This document shows positions 41,272 through 49,426 of a stretch of 64,000 nt of DNA, piece after piece. Origin of the DNA: B30-G6 sp964633115 (GTDB taxonomy: Bacteria; Desulfobacterota; Desulfobacteria; Desulfobacterales; B30-G6); NCBI GenBank assembly GCA_964633115.1, contig CAZWEO010000011.1, positions 7,527-71,526 on the forward strand, in the 5' to 3' direction. Position 1 is the stretch's first letter; every line of letters begins with the position of its first letter. Made by a program: the position numbers and the translations under genes. The notes beneath the pieces were generated by a model. That model searched no databases. It was given only the letters and a program-made list of their open reading frames with translations, and was not told where the DNA came from.

Positions 41272-42705
41272 CTAATTGTCCACATCCTCCACACATAACG
41301 CCGAATCCGCCTGATAACCGAGAACACCTTCGACGGTGGTGACGCTTTTGGGCCCCATTTCCGCTGCGCCGGGTAATCGGAAGGTCGTAACATCCATGCG
41401 TTGGATGGCTATTTCCTTTGGCTTTTCCAGTTGGGGCACCCATTCATAAGAAACCCTGTAGGCGCGATAAACCATATTGATGTTCATTAGTTTACCCCAA
41501 TAGGGGCTGATATATTCCCAAACAATTTCATGATTAGCGGTGACTTCAAAAATGCGTCCGCCAGAGCCTTCGGTAATAAGGGTATTTCCGTTGGGCAGGC
41601 GCTGAGCTGAGCTTATAAACGGGCTGTAGAAGCGGTTGGCGTCAACTGGTTTGATAAACCCGGCTTCGATGGGAGTGTATTGCCAAGCAATCTTAAGGGT
41701 TGTCGGATCAAACTCAAGAACCCTTGAGTAATCCCTCTGGGCATTCATGAATCCAGTGGGAGAGCCGGGATTAGGGGCACCGTATCCCGCCCAACCGCCG
41801 TTATCAAAAACAAGGATGTTACCTTCACCGGGTAATCCTCTCGGAATCATGTGGGCGTGATGCTGACCGACAATCCAGCCCAATTCCCTAAGAGCCGTGG
41901 AAGTGTCGTAGTCAGGTCCGATCTGCCATACAATTTTCCCTGTTTCTTTATCGATGATGGCAATGATGTCTGTCTCACGCCCGTCCCAAATTATATTATC
42001 CGGATGAAAGCGTTTGTCGCCGGCATCATACCATTGGTTGGGACCCAGTAAGGACATGGAGTTAATATGCATCCAATCTCCCACCCCGCCGCCTGCCGGT
42101 CGCATGTTTGGGTTACGGCTGAGAATGTTTTTGGCCTCCTCGCTGAATCCCATTTCCGAGAAGTGTTCACTACAGACCCATTCCCAGATGACATCGCCAT
42201 GCCAGTCGACCTCGATAATCGTGTCATCACATAGTAATTTGTCGGTGATATCTGGGTTGCGCACATTCTTATGGGACAGAAGGATGGTGTTTCCTTTATC
42301 GACCAGAGGTTCCATGTCAGGAACATAATAGCCAACCGGGCAGCCCTCCCGTTGGAAATCATGATGCTGCCGGGCCATCCATCGCGGGGGCTCCCCTGGA
42401 TCTTCTATGTATTCATAGTTGTCGAATTTCCAGACAATATTTCCATCCCAATCTACCTGGATAAGATCGACCTGGTCTTGCATACCGTATTTGGTATTTC
42501 TTTCACCCGAGTTCCCCATGACAAAACCACCTGGCAGAACCGTATTCGGAAAGCCGTGTAATCCCTGCCAGAGTTTTACTTCACAGCCGTTCATGTCGAT
42601 AAGGGTGGCGCCCACTTCTTTGGCCTGGAATATGGTGTATCCATTCCAACACTTTTCTGGGTCGTAAATGGTCGTTCCCGTGGGATAGACACTGGGGTAT
42701 GTCAT
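41272..42705 (-). CDS. Arylsulfotransferase (ASST)-family protein, cytoplasmic
   Basis: A 477-residue protein of repeated beta-propeller blades: IVWKFDNYEY, VIWEWVCSEH, IVWQIGPDYD, IAWQYTPIEA and IVWEYISPYW recur at intervals, each with a VD/FD-W-G-like beginning. This is the six-bladed ASST (aryl sulfotransferase) layout. Candidate active-site histidines are in ARQHHDFQ, DWMHINSM and GQHHAHMI. Classical ASST is periplasmic and transfers sulfate between phenols; this one starts at ATG 42705 behind GAGGAGG with no signal peptide. In a polyphenol locus it could move sulfate onto or off phenolic hydroxyls, or have become a different phenol-binding enzyme. The family is sure, the activity is not. 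Confidence 0.75.
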   Translation of the reverse strand: MTYPSVYPTGTTIYDPEKCWNGYTIFQAKEVGATLIDMNGCEVKLWQGLHGFPNTVLPGGFVMGNSGERNTKYGMQDQVDLIQVDWDGNIVWKFDNYEYIEDPGEPPRWMARQHHDFQREGCPVGYYVPDMEPLVDKGNTILLSHKNVRNPDITDKLLCDDTIIEVDWHGDVIWEWVCSEHFSEMGFSEEAKNILSRNPNMRPAGGGVGDWMHINSMSLLGPNQWYDAGDKRFHPDNIIWDGRETDIIAIIDKETGKIVWQIGPDYDTSTALRELGWIVGQHHAHMIPRGLPGEGNILVFDNGGWAGYGAPNPGSPTGFMNAQRDYSRVLEFDPTTLKIAWQYTPIEAGFIKPVDANRFYSPFISSAQRLPNGNTLITEGSGGRIFEVTANHEIVWEYISPYWGKLMNINMVYRAYRVSYEWVPQLEKPKEIAIQRMDVTTFRLPGAAEMGPKSVTTVEGVLGYQADSALCVEDVDN

Positions 42706-42763
42706 GCTTGCCTCCTCGGTGACGGGTGTCCAATTAAAACTATTTTAGATACCTTCTAAATTG

Positions 42764-43531
42764 TCATAGTTTCGACAGTCGCTCCGATATTTCGCTGGCC
42801 GTATCTTTTAATAATTCCAAGGACCCGGTTTCAATGCTGCTGCCCATCCGAAATGATGGCGCAATGATGACCACCGCTGCCACAACACGATCTTCATGAT
42901 TATAAATAGGAGCGGCAACCGCATGAACATCCTCGTCGTATTCCTCCTTATCGTATGCAAATCCAGCTTTTCTGATATCTTCGTACTCTTGACGAATTTT
43001 TCCAGGAGCGACCATTGTTTTAGATGTGAATTTTCTTAGCTTACCGGCCAAACCTTTCTCGATCTCCGCCTGGGAACTGAAAGCCATTATGGCCTTGGCC
43101 CCGGCGTTGGCGTTGATGGCCATCTGGTCTCCGACCCTGGGTGTAACTGTAACCTGTCTGATACCGGTGGCGCTGTACGAAAGAAAAATTCGACCCCCAG
43201 TTAAAACCTCAAGATGAACTGTCTCCCCAACTTTGTCACGCAGACTGTCTAAATAGGGTTTGGCCAGGGCCACCAACCGACCACTCAATGATTGTTTGAC
43301 GGCACGGCCTAGTAAGGCCGTTGAGGGCCCCAAACGATACCGTCGCGTGACCTCGTCCTGGACCACAAAACCTCTTTTTTTAAGTATGATGAGAATACGA
43401 TTGACTGTGGCTTTGTTCATCTGGAGCCGATTACTGATTTCCACAGATCGCAAGGGTCTATTATCTGGTGTGAATGCGCGCAGGATCTCCAATGCCTTTT
43501 CAATAGAATTCAAATCAATGATCCTTTTCAA
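42764..43531 (-). CDS. IclR-family transcriptional regulator
   Basis: A 255-residue regulator. The N-terminal winged helix-turn-helix spans about 5-65 (SIEKALEILRAF, LQMNKATVNRILIIL) and the C-terminal IclR effector domain about 80-250 (GETVHLEVLTGGRIFL, INANAGAKAIMAF, GFAYDKEEYDEDVHAVAAPI). IclR proteins sense aromatic or acidic effectors and often control adjacent catabolic operons. It stands first in the 24-kb block of - strand genes, directly before the arylsulfotransferase and TRAP genes. The open frame begins at TTG 43531 and no ATG is available, so the start could also be TTG 43513, which has AAGGA upstream. Confidence 0.85.
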   Translation of the reverse strand: MKRIIDLNSIEKALEILRAFTPDNRPLRSVEISNRLQMNKATVNRILIILKKRGFVVQDEVTRRYRLGPSTALLGRAVKQSLSGRLVALAKPYLDSLRDKVGETVHLEVLTGGRIFLSYSATGIRQVTVTPRVGDQMAINANAGAKAIMAFSSQAEIEKGLAGKLRKFTSKTMVAPGKIRQEYEDIRKAGFAYDKEEYDEDVHAVAAPIYNHEDRVVAAVVIIAPSFRMGSSIETGSLELLKDTASEISERLSKL

Positions 43532-43921
43532 TCTTAAAGGGTTTCGAATTCTACAACCTGGTCGTCAATTCCCTGAGAATACAGACAAAATCACTTACAA
43601 ACCCTAAATTGATTTAAGCGCGAATGTTTTTTGACTTGCTACTTGAGACCACGTCTCACAATATGATTCATTTTGTAGCTCATGTTTAAAGACCCTGTCA
43701 AGAAAAAATTCGCAATTTTTAATTATGTCACTTCAAGACATCCTATTCGCTTCAGTATTAAGGGGGGGGTATATAAAAGTCATGTTTATGGATATATTGG
43801 AATATAGATGAAAAATACTGCATTGCCTTACATTAACGACAAATGAATTGTAGAGCTATTGATAAATTGGTAGATATTGATGCCGTTCCCACACAACTCA
43901 GAAAATTGGAAACAATCTCGA
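43532..43921. other. Divergent regulatory region between iclR-type gene and EamA gene
   Basis: An AT-rich stretch without a gene that must hold the promoters of both divergent units. Two palindromes stand out: TGAGACCACGTCTCA (43644-43658) and AAAAATTCGCAATTTTT (43704-43720). Either could be the IclR operator. A run of eight or nine G at about 43760 precedes a TATATAAAAG box. I could not settle exact promoter boxes. Confidence 0.45.
43644..43658. promoter_or_regulatory. Candidate IclR operator palindrome
   Basis: TGAGAC and GTCTCA form 6-bp arms around CAC, a 15-base palindrome of the length usual for IclR-family sites. It lies 113 bases before the regulator's start. Confidence 0.3.
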
Positions 43922-44794
43922 ATGGAACCTTTTGTGATCATCATGGTGATATCATCGGCCGTATTGCACGCACTACGAAACTATCTCAACAAGCGTGCTA
44001 TCGATAAGCAGGCTTTTATATGGTGGTATGAGATTTTTGGACTTTTGTTCTTTTTGCCTATTTTTATAATTATGCTCTTCAAGTTAGATTTCAGTGTCGC
44101 CCTCAATTATATCGTTTTATCTGGCGTTATGCATTTTATTTACTGGTACTTCCTTTCGAAGGCACTCGAGTTGGGAGACCTATCCCTAACCTACCCAATC
44201 ATGAGATCTTCGCCGGCATTGGTCTTATTTTTTTCGGTTATCATTTTAAAGGAAAATGTAAGTATGCTCGGCGGAATTGGAATTTTATTCGTGGTTCTTG
44301 GTGTTTATACAATTAACATGCAAAGAATTGAGTTGCACGAACTTATCAAACCGATTCAATCGATTCTCAAAGATCGTGCTACGCAATATGCTTTTTTGAC
44401 ATTAATTTCAGTCGCTTCGTATTCACTTATTGATAAATTAGCCGTAGATAAAATGCATCCAGTGTTTTTTGCCTTTTTATATCCATGGATTAGTTTAGGA
44501 TTATTTACAAACCATATTTTCAACTCAAAAAAAAAGGAAATATTGGTTAGAGAATGGCGGGTTCACAAAAAATCCATTCTAACTTGCGGCTTAATATCCA
44601 TAAGCGGATATTTTCTCATTTTGTGGGCATTCACATTAGAGCGAATGAGTTATATTCTAGGTCTAAGGCAAATAAGCATTGTAATTGCCGTTTTCCTGGG
44701 CGGGCACTTTCTAAAGGAAGAGAATAAACTGGTTCGAAGTATGTCTGCTACCATCATCTTCATTGGCTGCTATCTAATCACCATTGCCGATTAG
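43922..44794 (+). CDS. EamA/DMT-family transporter
   Basis: A membrane protein of 290 residues with about ten helices in two repeats, the EamA/drug-metabolite transporter layout: an AVLHALRNYLNKRA start, YPIMRSSPALVLFFSVIILKE at the end of the first repeat, and a matching GLRQISIVIAVFLGGHFLKEE in the second. I favour ATG 43922 with GGAAAC upstream over the longer frame from 43877. The gene is richer in AT than its neighbours, which may mean separate acquisition. It is divergent from the iclR-type gene and convergent with the UbiA-family gene. Substrate unknown. Confidence 0.8.
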   Translation: MEPFVIIMVISSAVLHALRNYLNKRAIDKQAFIWWYEIFGLLFFLPIFIIMLFKLDFSVALNYIVLSGVMHFIYWYFLSKALELGDLSLTYPIMRSSPALVLFFSVIILKENVSMLGGIGILFVVLGVYTINMQRIELHELIKPIQSILKDRATQYAFLTLISVASYSLIDKLAVDKMHPVFFAFLYPWISLGLFTNHIFNSKKKEILVREWRVHKKSILTCGLISISGYFLILWAFTLERMSYILGLRQISIVIAVFLGGHFLKEENKLVRSMSATIIFIGCYLITIAD

Positions 44795-44799
44795 AACTC

Positions 44800-45747
44800 C
44801 TATGCAGGGCCGATCAGCCCCAGAATAATGCCAAGCAGCACCATTGGGAAAAAGCTGGCCCGATTGAAGAGTACCATGGCATGCTTCCTATCTTGCTTTA
44901 AAAATAGTTTGATACCTGGAATCAGCAGTAGATAGGAGCAGGTTGCCGCGGCCGCTAAGGCTGCAACCCATTTCCAGATTGGCGCATGCAGGAAAAAAAG
45001 AAAAGTGATCAATATGGTCGCAACCGTCAAAGACAACAGCACCAAGGAGGCTGATTTCTGAAAACCCAACATTATGGGAATAGTCTTGGCGTTGAGTCGT
45101 TGAGCCAGGTCTTTATCTGTCCAGTCAGCTAGAATATTTTGTCCGCCAATCTCCCAACAAAAAAGGCCCAAAAACAATAAAATGGCGAAAAATGGCGCGG
45201 GATGCGGATCGACTGCAAACAGTGCCGCCACAGGTCCGGAATTTTTTACAAACCCGCTAATTACAATACGCCAGGGGCTTACTCGCCAAAGCAAACAGTA
45301 GACCGTTTCCAGTAAAGCTCCCCCCAAAAAGATGACCACGCACATGGGATTTAATATATAGGCACCGATCAAGGCCACCGCGGACCAACCGATTGCCCAC
45401 AAGATGCCCTCTCGATAGGAAAGCAATCCCAACGCCATTGGATGCCGAACCATAAGCGCATCCAGATACTCCTCAGCAGTTGGTGTACCATTTTTACTTT
45501 TTGCCTTATCAGTTCGATAATCGGCGATATCGTTGAGTGCATATACTGCCGTGTACCCTGCGAATGCGGTTAGCAGTCCGATGACCACCACGTGAAATGG
45601 GGGAAAACCACCTAGATAGAGCAGCACAGCGAATGCTGGTGTGGCCATATCCAGCAGGCCGTGAGGAGTGCGCGATAGTGCCAGAAACAGTTTGATCTGT
45701 TCGATTCGATCGAGAGGTTTCGATGTTGCTTGTTCATTCATTGACAT
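44800..45747 (-). CDS. UbiA-family prenyltransferase
   Basis: A 315-residue membrane protein with about nine helices and the UbiA aspartate motifs: NDIADYRTD (NDxxDxxxD) near residue 72 and DWTDKD near 212. UbiA-type enzymes attach an isoprenoid chain to an aromatic acceptor, for example 4-hydroxybenzoate or a naphthoate. With ubiG, ubiE and the UbiB-like kinase in the same window it may belong to quinone synthesis, but chlorophyll-synthase-like or heme-O-like branches share the motifs. The RTPHGLLDMATPA segment after helix 1 differs from classical UbiA. The start is ATG 45747 or 45741. Confidence 0.72.
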   Translation of the reverse strand: MSMNEQATSKPLDRIEQIKLFLALSRTPHGLLDMATPAFAVLLYLGGFPPFHVVVIGLLTAFAGYTAVYALNDIADYRTDKAKSKNGTPTAEEYLDALMVRHPMALGLLSYREGILWAIGWSAVALIGAYILNPMCVVIFLGGALLETVYCLLWRVSPWRIVISGFVKNSGPVAALFAVDPHPAPFFAILLFLGLFCWEIGGQNILADWTDKDLAQRLNAKTIPIMLGFQKSASLVLLSLTVATILITFLFFLHAPIWKWVAALAAAATCSYLLLIPGIKLFLKQDRKHAMVLFNRASFFPMVLLGIILGLIGPA

Positions 45748-46066
45748 GGGCCCTCTCTTTACATCAGTTTGAAATTTGGGGCAAGAGTTCCATAGCCTTT
45801 ATGCAGGAGGCCACTCACTTTTTTCTACAAAATCCCAGCAATTCAAAGTTATGTGATGTCGAAATATAAGACGGCGTTTTAGGTTTTAGGTTTTAAGTGT
45901 TAGGTTGGGTTCGAGCTGATGGCCTTCAGCTGTATACCAGCTTAAAACTTAAAACCTAACACCTAACACCGATCTCTGATCACTTGACAGAACCATTGGA
46001 TTGGGTCATACCTGATGCGTCAGCTTGATCCCCCCAAATTATAATCAAATTAGTAAGGAGGACATC
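45748..46066. other. Gene-free spacer with inverted repeat
   Basis: It separates the UbiA-family gene (-) from the zinc-ribbon gene (+). The only clear structure is the inverted repeat at 45879-45970. Promoters for both directions must lie here, but no boxes are convincing. Confidence 0.45.
45879..45970. repeat. Inverted repeat of TTAGGTTTTA words
   Basis: The left arm (45879-45905, TTAGGTTTTAGGTTTTAAG plus GTTAGG) and the right arm (45941-45970, CTTAAAACTTAAAACCTAAC plus ACCTAACACC) are imperfect complements around a short loop. Probably a small non-autonomous repeat. Confidence 0.5.
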
Positions 46067-46315
46067 GTGAAAAACGGTACCTGCCCCAAATGTGGATCCG
46101 ATTCGATCTTCTGTGGTGATAAAGTTCCCTTAAAAAGCGGCCCCTTTGGAAGTAATTCCATTCCCATAAGCCTGGTCTCCATTGCCTCACTAGACAACTA
46201 CGTTTGCACGGATTGTGGCTATATTGAAAGTTATATTGCCGACCCAGATAAATACAAGGAAATCGCTGACTCATGGCGCAGTGTCAAAGGCCAGAGCACA
46301 GCTGATGACGATTGA
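46067..46315 (+). CDS. Small zinc-ribbon protein
   Basis: An 82-residue protein with two CXXC knuckles, CPKC at 6-9 and CTDC near 48-51, joined by about 40 residues; a four-cysteine zinc ribbon. GTG 46067 has AAGGAGG five bases upstream, so the longer frame from 46025 is not used. The acidic C-terminus ends in three aspartates. The stop TGA (46313-46315) straddles the left end of the MITE-like element. No function can be given; such proteins often bind nucleic acid or a protein partner. Confidence 0.65.
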   Translation: MKNGTCPKCGSDSIFCGDKVPLKSGPFGSNSIPISLVSIASLDNYVCTDCGYIESYIADPDKYKEIADSWRSVKGQSTADDD

Positions 46316-46456
46316 AGTGGTTTCAAAACTTCAGATCGCGCCCAAGAACAAGGCGTGGACCGACGAAAAAGCGCAGCATACATGGTAGTATGTGAGTATT
46401 TTAAGGAGGTCCACAACACAGTTATTGGGTGTTAGATGAGGTTTTGAAACCACTTC
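46314..46456. mobile_element. MITE-like element with long terminal inverted repeats
   Basis: GAAGTGGTTTCAAAAC (46314-46329) and its exact complement (46441-46456) form 16-base perfect ends. Complementarity continues imperfectly inward to about 36 bases (CGCCCAAGAAC against GTTATTGGGTG). The 143-base unit codes for nothing but holds TAAGGAGGTCC, a ribosome-site-like word. A related shorter hairpin is at 51673-51694. It lies between the zinc-ribbon gene and the UbiB-like gene. Confidence 0.65.
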
Positions 46457-46488
46457 TAAAGAAATCACTTGAACCGAAAGGCAACAAA

Positions 46489-48201
46489 ATGAAGTTCCTA
46501 GATGGCATGCGACGCATTCGTGGGATCCGGAGAGCGGGGCATATCTCCCGCATTCTGGTCAAGCATGGATTCGGCGATTTCACCGATCGGTTGTTCAGCA
46601 AAAAAGCAGCCGAGGGGACCGGCTCCGAAGACGAAGCTTACCCGCTTAAATCGGGCTTTCCCTCTCCGGTCAGAATTCGCCGTGTGCTGGAAGATTTGGG
46701 CCCCAGTTTTGTCAAATTGGGTCAGTTGATGAGTACCCGGGCCGATATTTTCCCACCCGAGTATATTGTTGAATTTCGCAAATTGCAGGATCGGGTCCCA
46801 CCGGTTGCGTTTGAGGAGATTCAAGCCGTCATCGAATCGCAGTTTGATCAAAAACTGGATGACATGTTCAAGTATTTCAACCCGGAGTCCCTTGCGGCGG
46901 CTTCGGTTGCCCAGGTCCATATGGCTGAATTGCACACGGGTGAGAAAGTGGCTGTCAAAGTCATCCGACCCGGCATTGAGAAAAAAATCCGTGAAGACAT
47001 CCGACTTATGTTGACTTTGGCCGAAAGGCTAGAACGCAAATTTGAGTTGGGTAAGAAAATCGGTTTTATCAACCTGGCGCGTGAATTCGAACGAACCATC
47101 TTTAAAGAGCTGGATATGCTAACCGAGGCTGGCCATATGGAACGATTTTCGGCCTACTTCAAAGAAAGCCGCGAAATGGTAATCCCCCATGTGCATTGGG
47201 CTTACACGGCTAAGTCCGTTCTGGTTATGGAACATATGGATGGCATCAAGATGGATCAGGTGGAAAGCATGCGCGCCATGGGAATTGATCCGCGCGAAAT
47301 TGCCATGATCGGATTACGCAGCTTCTCCCGCCAGATCATGGAGTTTGGACTCTTTCATGCAGACCCCCATCCCGGCAATACCATCGTTCTGCCTGACGGA
47401 CGCGTGAGTCTGGTAGATTTTGGCATCATGGGATACCTGGATGAAGAAGCCATGTTGCAGATTGCCAATATTTTTCTGGGGTATGCTGAACATGATTACG
47501 AGATGGTTATCGATGCCTTCGTGAGCGCCGGATTAATAAATACAGATCAGATCGATATGGATGCCTTTCGCATTGATCTCAAAGATGTCAGCGAACCTTT
47601 TTACGGCCGATCACTGCAAACCATCTCCGCCAAGGACGTATACAATCAAGTCATGCAGGTGGTTCTGAAACACCAAATTCGCCTGCCCAGGAATTATCTG
47701 TTGCTGCTGAAAACCTTCATCCAGACCGAGGCATTGGGTAAAATTCTCGACAGCAATGCCAGCCTGCTTGAAGTTACCAAACCGTATGCCAAAGCATTGT
47801 TGGAACGCGGGTATGATGCCCAAAAGATACTCAGCAATATGGGACGGGATGTACGCAATCTAAGCGGGTATATGCGCCTGGTTCCCAAGTTTTTAAACGA
47901 TATTCTCAAGATGACGGCCCAAGGTAAGCATCAGGTGGAAGTTGAGCATACCGGCATCCAAGGTTTGGATGATAAATTTGAAAAAAGTCTGAATCGTCTG
48001 GTGGTTGGTTTGGTAATTTCGGCCTCGTTAATCGCCGCGGCCTTGGTTTTAAACGCCACCTCCGGGCAACTGGCCTTAAATATTAGCCTATGGGGTCGTA
48101 CCATCCCCTTGACCACGTTGCTCGGTATAGTTGGCTATAGCATGGCTACGGTATTGGGCCTTTGGTTGGTTCTTTCCATCTTTCGCTCAGGCAGACTTTA
48201 G
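46489..48201 (+). CDS. ubiB: UbiB/ABC1-family atypical kinase
   Basis: A 570-residue protein of the ABC1/ADCK/UbiB family: the family KxGQ motif in FVKLGQLMSTRADI, an alanine-rich loop AAASVAQVH, VAVKVIRPG with the lysine, the catalytic HADPHPGN, and LVDFG. Two C-terminal helices (about 510-535 and 545-568) anchor it in the membrane. UbiB members support quinone synthesis by an ATPase activity. The frame opens at 46429 inside the MITE-like element, but ATG 46489 with GAAAGG upstream matches the usual family start, so I use it. It may serve quinone synthesis with the UbiG, UbiE and UbiA-like proteins. Confidence 0.87.
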   Translation: MKFLDGMRRIRGIRRAGHISRILVKHGFGDFTDRLFSKKAAEGTGSEDEAYPLKSGFPSPVRIRRVLEDLGPSFVKLGQLMSTRADIFPPEYIVEFRKLQDRVPPVAFEEIQAVIESQFDQKLDDMFKYFNPESLAAASVAQVHMAELHTGEKVAVKVIRPGIEKKIREDIRLMLTLAERLERKFELGKKIGFINLAREFERTIFKELDMLTEAGHMERFSAYFKESREMVIPHVHWAYTAKSVLVMEHMDGIKMDQVESMRAMGIDPREIAMIGLRSFSRQIMEFGLFHADPHPGNTIVLPDGRVSLVDFGIMGYLDEEAMLQIANIFLGYAEHDYEMVIDAFVSAGLINTDQIDMDAFRIDLKDVSEPFYGRSLQTISAKDVYNQVMQVVLKHQIRLPRNYLLLLKTFIQTEALGKILDSNASLLEVTKPYAKALLERGYDAQKILSNMGRDVRNLSGYMRLVPKFLNDILKMTAQGKHQVEVEHTGIQGLDDKFEKSLNRLVVGLVISASLIAAALVLNATSGQLALNISLWGRTIPLTTLLGIVGYSMATVLGLWLVLSIFRSGRL

Positions 48202-48346
48202 CACGAACAGCAGTCAGCTTTCAGGTAAAAGCGATGAGCATCTGCTAGCTTATAACTTAGGGCTGATATTTACAAATCCGTAATCGGCTGTATCTTATAA
48301 TATAATTAATCATGCGCAGTATAGGAAAGACATAGGAGTCACTTTT

Positions 48347-48961
48347 ATGAAAACATACGCATCTATTGGGGTTCTCATTCTGATAATGGCCTTATCAGGA
48401 ACAAGCCATGCTAAAGCGCCCCATCAAATTGGACCGTTTATCTTGAACCAGGATATCGCCAATTTTGCAGACTACGTATCTATGGACACAGCACTTCCCA
48501 TCCGTCATATGGAGTCTATGCATGAGGTGGAGGTTAAGCCCATAAAAGGTTTTAAAAGTGGCCTTATCGCTTACGGTACCTGTGTTGCTGGGAATCATAT
48601 TGTACGCATCAAACTTAAATATAAAGACAACAGCAAAACCTTTTTTGAAAAGCTGAAAAAACGTATCGTTAAGCGTTTTGGTGAAAGTGACGAATACCGC
48701 GGTGACCCCTTTCACATCGTCATCGCCTGGAAATGGTCTTTTGTAACCAAAAATAATCAGAAAATCAGCCTTACCTTGCACCACAATTCCCGTGATGAAG
48801 AAGAAAAAATGGGCAATTCCATAAAGTTATCCATGACAAGCCTAATCAGTGCTGAGCGTGATTGTCACTATAAATCCATGGACCAAACGCGCACCGACAA
48901 AAAGAAATCAAATCCGATTGTGATGGATCAGACTGGATGGGATCTTTTCTGCCCCAGATAG
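48347..48961 (+). CDS. Secreted protein of unknown function
   Basis: A 204-residue protein with a Sec signal peptide (hydrophobic 5-18, cleavage after SHA near 22). The mature part is rich in lysine and beta-strand-like, with HQIGPFILNQDI and a KLKKRIVKRFGESDEY segment reminiscent of small periplasmic proteins that compare sequence-derived charge. There are a few cysteines (near 80, 173 and 202). I do not recognise the family. The TAG stop is formed by the first three bases of the repeat starting at 48959. It stands alone after the UbiB-like gene. Confidence 0.6.
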   Translation: MKTYASIGVLILIMALSGTSHAKAPHQIGPFILNQDIANFADYVSMDTALPIRHMESMHEVEVKPIKGFKSGLIAYGTCVAGNHIVRIKLKYKDNSKTFFEKLKKRIVKRFGESDEYRGDPFHIVIAWKWSFVTKNNQKISLTLHHNSRDEEEKMGNSIKLSMTSLISAERDCHYKSMDQTRTDKKKSNPIVMDQTGWDLFCPR

Positions 48962-49230
48962 AGCGTTTGTCAGAATAACGTCCCGAAACCGGTAGTTCTT
49001 TGAGTCTTTTTTGGGTTATCGATAACGTCCAAAATAGCTTGGTCCAAACGCTCTATTAGTTGTTCTTTTAAAAGTAACTGATTCATTGGCTTCATCTAAT
49101 AAGGCTTAATACGTAACCGACTCGGAATGAGACGCTTCAATAGCATTTGAATGGCAGTACATCATGTTGCTGTTTCACTATAACCAACCCGGGAAACCAG
49201 CTTAAGTTCTTCAATCGCTGCATTGCCTGG
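48959..49230. repeat. Direct long repeat, copy 1, with 11-bp terminal inverted repeats at one end
   Basis: About 270 bases nearly identical to the end of the window (63733-64000). The first 97 bases (48959-49055) are bounded by TAGAGCGTTTG and its exact complement CAAACGCTCTA. On the - strand both copies keep a 41-codon frame (here 48970-49095) with similar product, and more distal pieces with stops. Probably a decayed or non-autonomous mobile element. Confidence 0.7.
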
Positions 49231-49426
49231 GTTGGGAATGATTAACGACCGTGCCATATATCAAATATATGGCACAATGTCCCTAAAAGTCTAGATTTTT
49301 TGTTGATGAAATCAACACCATAGCGGTTGTCATAATCTCACATAAATCTGGACCGTTAAGTAAAAAAGTCTTTACTTATTTAAACGATTATCAATCGGAA
49401 CATAACTATGACAACCGGTATAGAGC
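48962..49426. other. Gene-free region carrying repeat and palindrome
   Basis: Between the secreted unknown and the 295-residue unknown. It holds the long repeat (48959-49230) and, from 49251 to 49275, a perfect palindrome. The last 150 bases are AT-rich and should contain the promoter of the following two genes. No further gene is supported. Confidence 0.5.
49251..49275. terminator. Perfect 11-bp hairpin
   Basis: GTGCCATATAT and ATATATGGCAC pair perfectly around CAA. There is no T-run, so it could equally be an operator or a transcription end signal. Confidence 0.35.
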
